DNA of 64,000 nt from Phocoena phocoena (GCF_963924675.1 NC_089228.1:90736894-90800893); one strand, 5' to 3'; positions 48,951 to 61,445 are shown, numbered from the stretch's first letter. The notes: a model not told the origin generated them from the sequence alone. Numbers and translations: made by a program.

Positions 48951-51404
48951 GACAGACTTAACTGTACAAAACTAAAAACAAAGGGAACTCAGAATCTGGA
49001 ATGAGTTCTGCCCACTGTTATACAGAAGGTCCTGAAGCTTGAGATCCAGCTGCCAATGATGGAGACAAGTTTCTGTCGCTAAACTAATTTGACATTGCTA
49101 ACATTTCATTCTAGTTTCAGGTCCCAGGTAAAATGTAAAATCCCTTAAAACTCTGAAAGAAACACAAAAACACTTTTAAGTTCTTTTATAGAAAGGAAAA
49201 ATAAATAAAAACATAAAAGCCAGGGATTTTCAGATACTTTTATGTTTCATCAGTTAAAATATTGTACAGTGCATTGGTGATGCCTAATTTTAAGGCATGA
49301 ACATGTACTTATCTTTCATATTTTTTTCAGATGAGTGCTTTACCATTAAAGTTTGGCAGAAGTAAAATTATTTCATTGTTCCTGTTACATTGTGGTATTC
49401 TACGAGTTTTCTCCTTTAACCACAGAATAAACTTCTAAAATTCATAATTTTAAAAGAACATTCTGTGGTTAAAAATCCTGCCCATGTGCATTTATAATGT
49501 AATTGGTTTTCCCTTCAAAAACCACAACATACTTTCAAAGTTTATCAAACATTTTGGATATTCCCACAATTATCAGTATATTATAGGTTTTTTCCCAATG
49601 TCACATTATTCAGCGTTCCAGTCCATTGCATAATCAGTAAGTAGGTTTCAGATATGAAAATGATAACTTTGATAGATTTCAAAAATGAACATACCACAAG
49701 GGCCAACTGAGAGAGTTCCCAAACCTAATCCATTTTACAATTTCCTCTCTATCTCCTTTCCGAATGTGACAATTTTAGGCTATAGGGACTAAGCTTGGCA
49801 TTGTCTGACCACTGCTTCTACTGTTGTCAAGTGAGTGACAATAACGTACAATGTGAATGTCACTCACAGAAGGTATGAATTATTCTGCAAGATTCAGGAA
49901 ACACCAGTGATCCAAGTAAAGGAGGGAAAACGCTCCTTTCTTGGTGAGAAGATATGTATGTCCACTTCTATTTAGATCATACAAAATCTCACAGAATCTC
50001 TAAGACTAAAAAATTATTTTTTGACTAATCTGGATATAGAACAAGAAAGAAAGCCAGTAGACTTTTCCTTATTATTAATGCACAGGGTACCACTAGAGTC
50101 AACTTTGAATTCCCACTTTAATTACTCTTGGTCTGGAGATTGTTTTGTTCTTTAGTTTTACTGAAATACCCTCAGGAGGATTAAACTTTGCTTCCACGAA
50201 GTCCAATTATCATAAAACTTCAACAAGCCAACTTATGAATATTTAGTCTTCTCCTCATATTCAAAAACATCTAAATAAAGATGATAATATAAACAAATGG
50301 TCCCTAACAGGCATGATTATCAGCTCTAAAGAAATGTCAGTGTCTATGGATTTGAGACATGCAATGTATTTAATATTTAAAAAACTCTTTAACAAGGTAT
50401 GAACTTTCCTCTTCAATTAATTGTTGATCCAGGCACTTATCTCCTTTCCATTTAAAACTTTTAAACAAAGTGTCTGAAGCACTTGGGTGCTAGAGGAGAA
50501 CACAGTCATTGACTTGAGTTGTTTGGAAGTGTGATCAGAAAGGAGCTTTAACAGTGAGGAAAACACCCTGTACAACAATCTTCCATTATTCGTACATTTG
50601 ATATTGCTGGAGCCATCAAGCAAACACTAAATAACAACAAGCAAATTCTGTTGAAATGTTTAGCTAAATGGAACCAAAACAGTCACAGTTGACAATTTCA
50701 TAAATACATTAACTAGAAGTGTCTCCAAATAGCATGTGATTTTGAATTATTAACATAAAACACTGCATTATAAATGACTGCAAATTGCATTCCTAGTGTT
50801 CTCCATGCTAAATTTATTATGCCATAGGAAAATTTGCAAATTACTTCACTGTTTTACACTTAATGGCTAGTTTTATGTGTATATTATTACTTTAAGATAA
50901 AATTAAATTCGTGTACATATGTGATATGTGACATGTTATAGGAGACACTCAAATTTGGGTCAAAAAACGGCCAATTGCCTTTCTTATTATGAGTATACTG
51001 CATTCACAGTACTTTGTTGCTAAGATTCCACTTAAATACTGGCTACCCTTCTCTGTCTCGGTGAGCTCTCTCCTTTCTTCTCTAGGGTTGCAGTCCATGT
51101 ATATTGGTACAAAATTTTTACTAAACTGAGCAAAGCATGGCTTTTTGTCAGTGAGCACTTCTTGGTATCACACTCATAAACATATAGAGATTAAACTCTC
51201 TGAGTATGAAAGAGCCAGGAATCTGGCCAAACTTAACCTTGATGGATATTGTCATTCACACTATGAGAACACATTCTTTATTTGAAAGCAATGATCTATG
51301 TAAGCATTTTCAAAGACTATAATTCTTATGATTTTGTCTTTTATTTCACATTTATACTGCTATTTTATCTACATACTTTATAAAGAATGATTTTTCACTT
51401 ATTC
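48951..51404. other. Unclassified AT-rich sequence
   Basis: About 2.4 kb without any repeat family I can name. Minus-strand open frames at 50,417-50,623 and 50,949-51,158 have no domain and are not supported as genes. Confidence 0.4.
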
Positions 51405-52020
51405 TTTTTTTTTTAGCTGTAGAAACCCTTTATTAAATAAAACTTAAAAGCCATTAATCCCAGTCTGAATAGAGTAAGCCTTATCCAGGTATTTAAGAGG
51501 CTAACATAGTATGAATTTTGAAATTACACACAAAAATAATTTATCTTAAAGGTAGGAATCTAAGGAGGGGAACCTCTCCAGGTTCTCGCTTCTAAGACAG
51601 ATCCCTTCCCTCCTCTAGGGATACCGAGGTATTGATTTGCTCACATTTTCTATGAGGAGTGATCACTGTGGTTAAAAAGTCATGCACCACAATCTGACCC
51701 CTATTCATCTTCATTTCCATCTATGTTGCCAGAACCAAAAACTGAACTACTCTCCTCTCTTTATTTTGAATACTTATTGTAACTGGCTGTATTATTCTGC
51801 TTTTAGTTAGGGGAAGAGAAAAGGCCCTTAGGCCTTGTCTAGCATGGGCCATATGCTCAAGCTCAACTCACTGGTGTTCTGTGGTAGAGACTTACGTAGA
51901 GATTCATAAAGTATGAATTGCCATCTTCTTAATTTCTCCTCCTCCTTTCTCAGCAGAACTTCTGTAGACTTTTCTACATACATTATCCTTATTTTCCCAT
52001 ATAGTGTTCTCTCTTCAATC
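51405..52020 (-). pseudogene. Possible processed retrocopy (parent unknown)
   Basis: Read on the minus strand, the segment ends in a poly(A) run (51,405-51,414 as T on the plus strand). An AATAAA signal (plus-strand TTTATT, 51,430-51,435) lies about 15 bases upstream of it, as in a retrotransposed mRNA. A minus-strand frame stays open for about 65 codons (about 52,025 to 51,831), with charged runs such as RKEEEKLRRW, then stops at 51,828-51,830. I cannot name a parent gene. A 13-base match 'atttttcacttat' (51,390-51,402 and 52,126-52,138) could be a TSD, but the right copy lies about 100 bases inside what looks like L2, so the boundary is unresolved. It could also be an unrecognised repeat. 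Confidence 0.4.
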
Positions 52021-52491
52021 CACTACACTCTAATTTCAACCTTACCACTCAATGGAAATTGCTCTTAACAAAGTGACCAATAAACTCCTGATTGCTAAAT
52101 CTAATAAATTTGTTGTTGGCTTTAAATTTTTCACTTATACAGTTCCTCTGTAAATTCTACAGCTGGCTGTTCCTGATTAATTAAGATTCGCTACTTCCAT
52201 GACTTCTATAATAAACACTGCCTTCCAAATTTTTTACCTTTCTGGCCAGTTTTACCCATGTTGCGTTGTAGCCTCATCTTTCTCTACTTGTGCCTTAAAT
52301 GTCAGCATTTATCCAAGTTCTCTCGTCACATACTCTCCTCAGTTCTTTTTATCCTACCCAGTTGAAAGCATCCTCCATCTAATAGACTTACCTCACATAT
52401 CAGTACCTTCACCTTGATTCCGATTTAAACTCCAGATCTGTATATTCAACTGCCTACTACAAATCCAAGTTTGAAAGAATCTACATGCCTT

Positions 52492-53387
52492 GGAGAAACA
52501 AAAATGGCAGAGTAGAAGGACATGCTCTCACTTCCTCTTGTGAGAACACCAGAATCACAACTAGCTGTTGGACAATCATCGACAGGAAGACACTGGAACT
52601 CACCAAAAAAGATACCCCACATCCAAAGACAAAGGAAAAGCCACAATGAGATGGTAGGAGGGGCGCAATCACAGTAAAATCAAATCCCATAACTGCTGGG
52701 TGGGTGACTCAAAGACTGGAGAACACTTATACCACAGAAGTCCACCCACTGGAATGAAGGTTATGAGCCCCACGTCAGGCTTCCCAACCAGGGGGTCCAG
52801 CAATGGGAGGAGAAATTCCTAGAGAATCAGACTTCGAAGGCTACTGGGATTTGATTGCAGGACTTCAACAGAACTGGGGGAAACACAGACTCCACTTTTG
52901 GAGGGCACACACAAAGTAGTGTGCACATTGGGACCCAGGGGAAGGAGCAGTGACCCCAGGAGAGACTGAACCAGACCTACCTGCTAGTGTTGGAGGGTCT
53001 CCTGCAGAGGCGGGGGGTGGCTGTGGCTCACCGTGGGGACAATGACACTGGCAGCAGAAGTTCTGGGAAGTACTCCTTGGCGTGAGCCCTCCCTGACTCT
53101 CATTAGCCTCACCAAAGAGCCAAGGTAGGCTCCAGTGTTGGGTCGCCTCAGGCCAAACAACCAACAGGCAGGGAACCCAGCCCCGCCCATCAGCAGTGAA
53201 GCTGATTAAAGTTTTAGAGACCTCTGCCCACCAGAGCAACAGTCAGCTCTACCCACCACCAGTCCCTCCCATCAGGAAACCTGCACAAGCCGCCTAGATA
53301 GCCTCAGAGGGCAGACAGCAGAAGCAAGAAGAAGTACAATCCTGCAGCCTGTGGAGCAAAAACCACATTCACAGAAAGATAGAAAAC
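52492..53387 (+). promoter_or_regulatory. L1 5'UTR with YY1-like start motif
   Basis: The YY1-like 'aaaaatggcagagtag' lies at about 52,500-52,515, eight bases from the element start. The region is moderately GC-rich (about 52,880-53,180) with few CpGs left, against the CpG-rich 5'UTR at 31.9 kb. It would have been the internal promoter. The antisense frame 52,865-53,239 has no known homologue and is not called as a gene. Confidence 0.75.
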
Positions 53388-54290
53388 ATGAAAAGGCAGA
53401 GGACTATGTACCAGATGAAGGAACAAGGTAAAACCCCAGAAAAACAACTAAATGAAGTGGAGATAGACAACCTTCCAGAAAAAGAATTCAGAATAATGAT
53501 AGTGAAGATGATCCAGGACCTCGGAAAAAGAATGGAGGCAAAGATCGAGAAGATGCAAGAAATATTTAACAAAGACCTAGAAGAATTAAGGAACAAACAA
53601 ACAGAGATGAACAATACAATAAATGAAATGAAAACTACACTAGAAGGAATCAATAGCAGAATAACTGAGGCAGAAGAACAGATAAGTGACCTGGAAGACA
53701 GAATGGTGGAATTCATTGCTGTGGAACAGAATAAAGAAAAAGGAATGAAAAGAAATGAAGTCAGCCTAAGAGACCTCTGGGACAACATTAAACACAACAT
53801 TTGCATTATAGGGGTCCCAGAAGGAGAAGAGGGAGAGAAAGGACCCAAGAAAATATTTGAACAGATTATAGTCGAAAACTTCCCGAACATGGGAAAGGAA
53901 ATAGCCACCCAAGTCCAGGAAGCACAGAGAGTCCCATACAGGATAAACCCAAGTAGAAACACACTGAGACACATAGTAATCAAATAGGCAAAAATTAAAG
54001 ACAAAGAAAAATTATTGAAAGTAGCAAGGGAAAAATGACAAATAACATACAAGGGAACTCCTATAAGGTTAACAGCTGATTTTTCAGCAGAAACTCTACA
54101 AGCCAGAAGGGACTGGCATGATATACTTAAAGTGATGAAAGGGAAGAACCTACAACCAAGATTACTCTACCCAGCAAGGATCCCATTCAGATTCGATGGA
54201 GAAGTCAAAAGCTTTACAGACAAGCAAAAGCTAAGAGAATTCAGCACCACCAAACCAGCTCTACAACAAATGCTAAAGGAACTTCTCTAA
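53388..54290 (+). pseudogene. L1 ORF1, full length, two nonsense codons
   Basis: ORF1 encodes the trimeric nucleic-acid chaperone of L1 particles. From the ATG at 53,388 to TAA at 54,288-54,290 there are 300 codons plus stop with no frameshift, but TAG at 53,985-53,987 and TGA at 54,036-54,038 (likely a decayed CGA) cut it. Residues about 10-120 are charged and heptad-like (for example DNLPEKEFRIMIVKMIQDLG and QISDLEDRMVEF), fitting the coiled coil. The RRM region follows (NICIIGVPEGE-like, here HNICIIGVPEGEEGEKG). After the stops, the C-terminal domain is readable, with ADFSAETLQARRDW-like text. Protein production past residue 199 is not expected. Confidence 0.92.
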
Positions 54291-54348
54291 GTGGGAAACA
54301 CAAGAGAAGAAAAGGACCTACAAAAACAAACCCAAAACAATTAAGAAA

Positions 54349-57300
54349 ATGGTCACAGGAAAATGTATATCGATAATTACCTTAAACGTGAATGGATTAA
54401 ATGCTCCAGCCAAAAGACACAGGCTTGCTGAATGGATACAGAAACAAGACCCATATATATGCTGTCTATAAGAGACCCACTTCAGACCTAGGGACACATA
54501 CAGACTGAAAGTGAGGGGATGGAAAAAGATATTCCATGCAAATGGAAATCAAAAGAAAGCTGGAGTAGCAATACTCATATGAGATTAAAAATAAAGAATG
54601 TTACAAGAGAAAAGGAAGGACACTACATAATGATCAAGGGAACAATCCAAGAAGAAGATATAACAATTATAAATATATATGCACCGAACATAGGAGCACC
54701 TCAATACATAAGGCAACTGCTAACAGCTCACAAAGAGGAAATAGACAGTAACACAATAATAGTGGGGGACTTTAACACCTCATTTACACCAATGGACAGA
54801 TCATCCAAAATGAAAATAAATAAGGAAACAGAAGCTTTAAATGACACAATAGTCCAGATAGATTTAACTGATATTTATAGGACATTCCGTCCAAAAACAG
54901 CAGATTACACTTTCTTCTCAAGTGTGCACAGAACATTCTCCAGGATACATCACATCTTGGGTCACAAATCAAGTCTCAGTAAATTTAAGAAAATTGAAAT
55001 CATATCAAGCATCTTTTCTGACCACAACGCTATGAGATTAGAAATCAATTACAGGGAGAAAAACGTAAAAAACACAAACACATGGAGGCTAAACAATACA
55101 TTACTAAATAACCAAGAGATCACTGAATAAATCAAAGAGGAAATCAAAATATACCTAGAGACAAATGACAATGGAAACACGATGATCCAAAACCTATGGG
55201 ATGCAGCAAAAGCAGTCCTAAGAGGGAAGTTTATAGCTATACAAGCATCTTAAGAAACAAGAAAAATCTCAAATAAACACTCTAAACTTACACCTAAAGG
55301 AACTAGAGAAAGAAGAACAAACAAAACCCAAAGTTAGCAGAAGGAAAGAAATCATAAAGATCAGAGCAGAAATAAATGAAATAGAAACAGAGAAAACAAT
55401 TGCAAAATCAATAAAGCTATAAGCTGGTTCTTTGAGAAGATAAACAAAATAGAGAAACCATTAGCCAGAGTCATCGAGAAAAAGAGGGAGAGGACTCAAA
55501 TCAATAAAATTAGAAATGAAAAAGGAGAAGTTACAACATATATGGCAGAAATACAAAGCATCCTAAGAGACTACCACAAGCAACTCTGTGCCAATAAAAT
55601 GGACAACCTGGAAGAAATGGACATATTTTTAGAAAGGTATAACCTTCCAAGACTGAACCAGGAAGAAATAGAAAATATGAACAAACCAATCACAAGTAAT
55701 GAAATTGAAATTGTGATTAAAAATCTTCCAACAAACAAAAGTCCAGGACCAAGTGCCTTCACAGGTGAATTCTATCAAACATTTAGAGAAGAGCTAACAC
55801 CCATCCTCTCAAACTCTTCCAAAAAATTGCAGAGGAAGGAACACTCCCAAACTCATTCTATGAGGCCACCATCACCCTGATACCAAAACCAGACAAAGAT
55901 ATTATAAAAAAAGAAAATTATAGAACAATATCACTGATGAATACAGATGCAAAAATCCTCAACAAAATACTAGCAAACAGAATCCAACAACACATTAAAA
56001 GGATCATACACCATGATCAAGTGGGATTTATCCCAGGGATGCAAGGATTCTTCAATATATGCAAATCAGTCAATGTGATACCCCATATTAACAAATTGAA
56101 GAATAAAAATCATATGATCATCTCAATAGATGCAGAAAAATCTTTTGACAAAATTCATCATGATTTATGATAAAAACTCTCCAGAAAGTGGGCATAGAGG
56201 GAACCTACTTCAACATACTAAAGGCCATGTACAAACAAACCCACAGCAAACATCATTCTCAATGGTGAAAAACTGAAAGCATTTCCTCTAGGATCAGGAA
56301 CAAGACAAGGATGTCCACTCTCACCACTATTATTCAACATAATTTTGGAAGTCCTAGCCATGGCAATCAGAGAAGAAAAAGAAATAAAAGGAATACAAAT
56401 TGGAAAAGAAGAAGTAAAACTTTCACTGTTTGCAGATGACATGATACTATACATAGAGAATCCTAAAAATGCCACCAGAAAACTACTAGAGCTAATCAAT
56501 GAATTTGGTAAAGTTGCAGGATATAAAAGTAATGCACAGAAATCTCTTGCATTCCTATACACTAATGATGAAAATCTGAAAGAGAAATTCAGAAAACACT
56601 CCCATTTACCATTGCAACAAAAAGAATAAAATACCTGGGAATAAACCTACCTAGGGAGACAAAAGACCTGTATGCAAAAAACTATAAGACACTGATGAAA
56701 GAAATGAAAGATGATACCAATAGATGGAGAGATATACCATGTTTTGGATTGGGAGAATCAATATTGCAGAAATGATTATACTACCTACAGCAATCTACAG
56801 ATTCAATGCAATCCCTATCAAATTACCAATGGCATTTTTTTTACGGAACTAGAACAAAAAATCTTAAAATTTGTATGGAGACACATAAGATCCCAAATAG
56901 CCAAAGCAGTCTTGAGAGGAAAAACACGGAGCTGGAAGAAACAGACTCCATGACTTCAGACTTTACTACAAAGCTACAGTAATCAAGACAATATGGTACT
57001 GGCACAAAAACAGAAACATAGGTCAATGGGAACAAGATAGAAAGCCCAGAGATAAACCCACGCACCTATGGTCAACTAATCTATGACAAAGGAGGCAAGG
57101 ATATACAATGGAGAAAAGACAGTCTCTACAATAAGTGGTGCTGGGAAAACTGGACAGCTACATGTAAAAGAATGAAATTAAAACACTCCTTAACACCATA
57201 CACAAAAATAAACTCAAAATGGATTAGAGACCTAGATGTAATACCAGACACTATAAAACTCTTAAAGGAAAACATAGGAAGAAGACTCTTTGACATAAAT

Positions 57301-58150
57301 CCCAGCAAGATCTTTTTTGATCCACCTCCTAGAGTAATGAAAATTAAAATAAACAAATGAGACCTAATGAAACTTCAAAGCTTTTGCACAGCAAAGGAAA
57401 CCATAAACAAGACAAAAAGACAACCCTCAGAATGGGAGAAAATATTTGCAAATGAATCAACAGACAAAGGATTAATCCCCAAAATATATAAACAGCTCAT
57501 GCAGCTCAATGTTAAAAAAAACAGACAACCCAATCAGAAAATGGGCAGAAGACCTAAATAGACATTTCTCCAAAGAAGACATACAGATGGCCAAGAAGCA
57601 CATGAAAGGCTGCTCAACATCACTAATTATTAGAGAAATGCAAATCAAAACTACAATGAGATATCACCTCACACCAGGTAGAATGGGCATCATCAGAAAA
57701 TCTACAAACAACAAATGCCAGAGAGGGTGTGGAGAAAAGGGAACCCTCGTGCACTGTTGGTGGGAATGTAAACTGATACAGCCACTATGGAGAACAGTAT
57801 GGAGGTTCCTTAAAAAACTAAAAATAGAATTACTATATGATCCAGCAATCCCACTACTGGGCATATACCCAGAAAAAAACATAATTCAAAAAGACGCATG
57901 CACCCCAATGTTTATTGCAGCACTATTTACAATAGCCAGGTCATGGAAGCCACCTAAATGCCAAATGACAGATGAATGGATAAAGAAGTTGTGGTACATA
58001 TATACAATGGAATATTGCTCAGCCATAAAAAGGAACAATATTGGGTCATTTGTTGAGACATGGATGGATCTAGAGACTGTCATACAGAGTGAAGTAAGTC
58101 AGAAAGAGAAAAACAAATATCGTATATTAACGCATGTATGTGGAACCTAG
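54349..58150 (+). pseudogene. L1 ORF2, full span, frameshifts and stops
   Basis: ORF2 encodes the endonuclease and reverse transcriptase of L1. The ATG at 54,349 opens with LNVNGLNAPAKRHRLAEW, the endonuclease N-terminus, then TAA at 54,469-54,471 replaces an expected CAA in the catalytic QETH motif. A small deletion near 54,580-54,590 shifts the frame. The rest of the endonuclease stays open to 55,130 with NIYAPN, IVGDFN and SDHN (55,017-55,028). The RT follows in several frames (55,542-55,880; 55,937-56,170; 56,345-56,629), with an intact FADD box at 56,429-56,440. The last frame (57,509-58,150) holds the zinc-knuckle Cx3Cx7Hx4C at 57,716-57,769. The stop is at 58,148-58,150. Confidence 0.93.
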
Positions 58151-58368
58151 AAAAATGGTACAGATGAACTGGTTTACAGGGCAGAAGTTGAAACACAGAT
58201 GTAGAGAACAAACATATGGACACCAAGGGGGGAAAGTCACGGGCGGGTGGGGATGGTGGTGTGATAAATTGGGTGATTGGGATTGACACGTATATACTGA
58301 TTTGTATAAATTGATGAGTAATAAGAACCTGCTGTATAAAAAAATAAATAAAATTTAAAAATTAAAAA
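58151..58368 (+). other. L1 3'UTR and tail
   Basis: A short 3'UTR with 'gtagagaacaaacatatgga', a G-rich stretch (58,226-58,262) and 'gattgacacgtatatactga', ending in 'taagaacctgctgtataaaa' and an AATAAA-containing tail. It is the same 3'UTR type as the second segment of the compound L1. Confidence 0.85.
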
Positions 58369-59018
58369 GAAAGAATCTACATGCCTTAAAATCAGCAATT
58401 GTAGAAGTAAACACATTCTCTTTTTTGCCACAAGTTTCTTCATGATCTAAGGTTCTATTTCTCCAGGAATAATACAGCTATCAACCAACTCATGCACCTC
58501 TTGAAATAATTTCCACTCATTCTTTTAAATTTTCTTTAGTGTACCTCTAATCTGTCTCCTCTCAATCTCCACTGCCAACAGTTTGGTTCAGATGTCCAAC
58601 ATTCTCAAACATCTGTCACCTAAATTACTATAACAGCCTTTTATCTGTTCTATCTCTAGTCTTACAAAATAAAACCCAATCTCTTGCTTATTCCAGAGAT
58701 ACAGATTTATAAAATGCAAACTGATCATGCCACTCCTCTCATTTTACAATGCATCAGTGGTTTCCTATTTCTTATAAGATTCCTTGCTAGGACTTACAAA
58801 GCCTTCCTTAATGGTCTTCCCTTGTTAAATTCTCCAGTTTCATCATTTTTGGTGACCTCAGCATATACCTAAGTGTTCTACTTGTGATTACCATAATATA
58901 ATATATTCCTTCCCAATTCTATGGTTTTATACGTATCTGTCTTTCTGCCTGAATCTTCTCCCTTTTTTCAATCTTCTTTTCCTATATAAACTAGACTCAT
59001 CCTTCAAGAATCCGCTCC

Positions 59019-59223
59019 TGGGCTTCCGTGGTGGCGCAGTGGTTGAGAGTCCGCCTGCCAATGCAGGGGACACAGGTTCGTGCCCCAGTCCGGGAAGATC
59101 CCACATGCCGCGGAGCGGCTGGGCCCATGAGCCATGGCCTCTGAGCCTGCACGTCCGGAGCCTGTGCTCCGCAACAGGAGAGGCCACAACAGTGAGAGGC
59201 CCGCGTACCGCAAAAAAAAAAAA
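59019..59223 (+). mobile_element. CHR-type SINE, 13 bp TSD
   Basis: Short-form SINE with head 'gggcttccgtggtggcgcag', a body close to the copies at 11.6 and 12.6 kb, and a 14-base A tail. TSD 'aagaatccgctcc' at 59,006-59,018 and 59,224-59,236 is perfect. It inserted in the L2. Confidence 0.95.
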
Positions 59224-59454
59224 AAGAATCCGCTCCGACAACAGTTAACATACTGTCATATTACTGCTGTATCATTGTCTCTTTTCCCAACAGCCTGAAA
59301 AATCCTCCATGTTCAGAGATTGTCCCACTTATCCATGTGCATTTAGTGATTTCCCTTGTCTGTCACATATAAGTGTTCCAAAATGACATGAAAAATATGT
59401 TGAAAACTCAAAAGGCTGAGAACCCATTGTCTACTTGTATGATCAGAGAAGTAT

Positions 59455-59735
59455 TGATGGCAAAATAAGATCTGAACAGTAGATAAGAGGAAATAATGGA
59501 AAACTACAATTTCATGGGCAGAAACAAACTGTGCAAATATACTAGACAGGGAATAGTAACATGTCCATTCAAACTAAAAGAGCTTGGTTAAGGAAGGAGA
59601 GAAGTCTTGAAAATGAAATTGTTAGCTGTAATGCCAAACCAAGAATTTTAGAATACATTCTGTAAGCGATACAGAGGAACTATAGTTTTGTGAGCAAGGA
59701 GATGGCATGCTCAAAGCAAAGGTAGCCCAGCCTAA
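59455..59735 (-). mobile_element. Possible L2 relic, antisense
   Basis: 'gggcagaaacaaactgtgca', 'acattctgtaagcgatacag' and 'tttgtgagcaaggagatggc' vaguely follow the antisense L2 ORF2 tail, better preserved at 40.9 kb. Weak match. Confidence 0.4.
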
Positions 59736-59754
59736 CAGAGCATCTGAACTTCCT

Positions 59755-59980
59755 GGAGTTTGGTTTTTGTTTTTGTTTTAAATACCAAATGCCTGAGATA
59801 CAAACTGTTATGTATAAAATAAATAAGCCACAAGAATATATTGTATAGCACAGGAAAATACAGGCATTACTTTGTAACAACTTTAAATGAAGTCTAATTT
59901 AAAATTTGAATCACCGTGTTGTACACCTGAAACTCATATAACATTGTAAATCAGCTATACTTAAATTTAAAAGAACCACA
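59755..59980 (+). mobile_element. L1 3'UTR end, cetartiodactyl type
   Basis: 'gaatatattgtatagcacag', 'gaatcaccgtgttgtacacc', 'tgaaactcatataacattgt' and 'aaatcagctatacttaaatt' match the terminal 3'UTR of L1 copies common in cetartiodactyls. 5'-truncated. Confidence 0.75.
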
Positions 59981-60667
59981 ATAGAGGAACATTCAAAGGC
60001 ATTCCACCCTTGTTTCCACCCTCCTGAACCAAAGGAGTAAATTCTACAATTGGTAGGAGCACTTCTGAGCATGTGAAGGTCAGTGTCTCTGGTGGTTGCA
60101 ACTTTCATGTTTGGCTAGTCTAGTTGGATAGAGACGTTCCCTTCTATACCAGGTGGAAGTCATACCTATCTCCAAGTCTGGAGGCCTACATTATTAAGGC
60201 CCAGTTTCTATAGGATCTCAAACTGGCTGTGTCAATATTTCCCGTTTATAAATTTAGGTGGGTTTCAACTCCACGCCTTTAGAAAAGTAATAAAGATCCA
60301 ATGTTGCCACAGTCTATCTTATCTCATCCAGCTTTTCCAGGAACAAAGCTGATATTTCTTCCCCAATATGATACCTGTCTACTTCTCAATTGATTCCCAT
60401 ATGTGGAGAAAAAGGTTATAAGGGGGAAGACATGTAAATAGAACCTCAAGAAGAGATTCAGGGAGAGAGATTGAGGAGGAAATATGAGAGTAAAAACAGG
60501 AAGATTAATTAGAAATCTGTATATCTGAAATTCTCAAATATCCTATGTGACTGACCTATCTCCTCCACACCAATAAACAAGCTTTATGAACACATAAGGA
60601 GCACATATTTAACTTTTTATTGTGTTATTCTTAAACAAATGTGGGCAATGAAAGAACATCAAGTTTT
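59981..60667. other. Unclassified non-coding sequence
   Basis: No repeat, exon or RNA gene recognised. Confidence 0.45.
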
Positions 60668-60783
60668 TTTTCAGCCATGCCATGTGTCTTGTGGGATCTT
60701 AGTTCCCATATCAGGGATCGAACCCGGGCCCCCTGTAGTGGAAGTGAACAGTTCTAACCATTGGACCACCAGGGAATTCCCAG
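60668..60783 (-). mobile_element. tRNA-derived SINE (Bov-tA/CHR head), antisense
   Basis: The plus-strand text 'cttgtgggatcttagttccc', 'cagggatcgaacccgggccc' and 'ccattggaccaccagggaat' is the reverse complement of an older tRNA(Glu)-derived SINE head with a well-kept B-box. Only the head region is present, ending in a T run (A tail) at 60,664-60,671. It explains part of the frame at 60,639-60,914. Confidence 0.85.
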
Positions 60784-60954
60784 AAAATGTTTTATACTAT
60801 TTAATCTTTCATTGGTATCTTCAGAGGCATTTGAACACATATTTTATCAATAAAACTAGGACAGAGTACTATGGGGAAAAAAGGAATTCTCAGAGAACAA
60901 GAAAAATATCTTAGGAATTAATAATAGTAATGTTAATTTTTAAATTTCAGTATT

Positions 60955-61445
60955 TACCTGAAAGAATAAAAAGATATTTTTTACACAAAAACCTGTGTGC
61001 ATAATCATCTAAAATAGGAAAATATCCAAATGTCCTACAATTAGCAAATTCATTCTAAATCAAAATAAATCTAAACTGTGCTATATCTACACAATGGAAT
61101 ACTACTCTCAATGCAAAGTAACAAATTATTGATACATACAACAAAATGGATTAAATTTAACTGTATGATTTTAAGTTAAATAAACCATACATAAAAGGCT
61201 TCATACTATATCATTCCATTTTTATAACATTTTCAAAAGGGCAAAACTGAAGAGACAGAAAAAAGATCAGTAGTTGCCAGGAGCTGAGGGTAGGAAGAAG
61301 AGATGACTATGATGGGCAACAGGGAATTTTTTCTGATCTACAACTTGATTGTAATGATGGTTACACTACTGTGCATATCTGCCAACACTCATAGAACTGT
61401 ACACAAAAAAAGAGTGAATTTCACCATATTAAAAAAATAAAGAAT
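60955..61445 (+). mobile_element. L1M 3' end fragment
   Basis: 'ctacacaatggaatactact', 'ccatacataaaaggcttcat', 'agtagttgccaggagctgag', 'atggttacactactgtgcat' and 'gagtgaatttcaccatatta' are L1M ORF2-tail and 3'UTR words in order, ending in an A-rich tail. Confidence 0.78.

Larger units (their letters stand above)
52492..58368 (+). mobile_element. Full-length but dead L1 with perfect 19 bp TSD
   Basis: The element is 5,877 bp, from 'ggagaaacaaaaatggcaga' to an A-rich tail ('aaaataaataaaatttaaaa'). It is flanked by 'gaaagaatctacatgcctt' at 52,473-52,491 and 58,369-58,387, identical over 19 bases. Order: 5'UTR, ORF1, 58 bp spacer, ORF2, 3'UTR, tail. ORF1 has two stops; ORF2 has stops and frameshifts. 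Its 5'UTR differs from that of the 31.9 kb element, so it belongs to another, older L1 subfamily. It inserted into an L2. Confidence 0.95.
52025..59335 (+). mobile_element. Ancient L2 split by an L1 and a SINE
   Basis: The left part (about 52,025-52,491) reads like the L2 reverse transcriptase coding region ('attgctcttaacaaagtgac', 'ctgattgctaaatctaataa', 'aactccagatctgtatattc'). It resumes at 58,388-59,018 and 59,224-59,335 with L2 ORF2 C-terminal text ('gatcatgccactcctctcat', 'tcagtggtttcctatttctt', 'gacttacaaagccttcctta'). The pieces join into one L2 of roughly 1.2 kb once the L1 (52,492-58,368 plus TSD) and the SINE (59,019-59,223) are removed. Heavily decayed; no intact frame. Confidence 0.72.

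Noticed and set aside
53369..54052. A 227-codon minus-strand frame
   Set aside because: It is the antisense shadow of the purine-rich L1 ORF1, common to many L1 copies.
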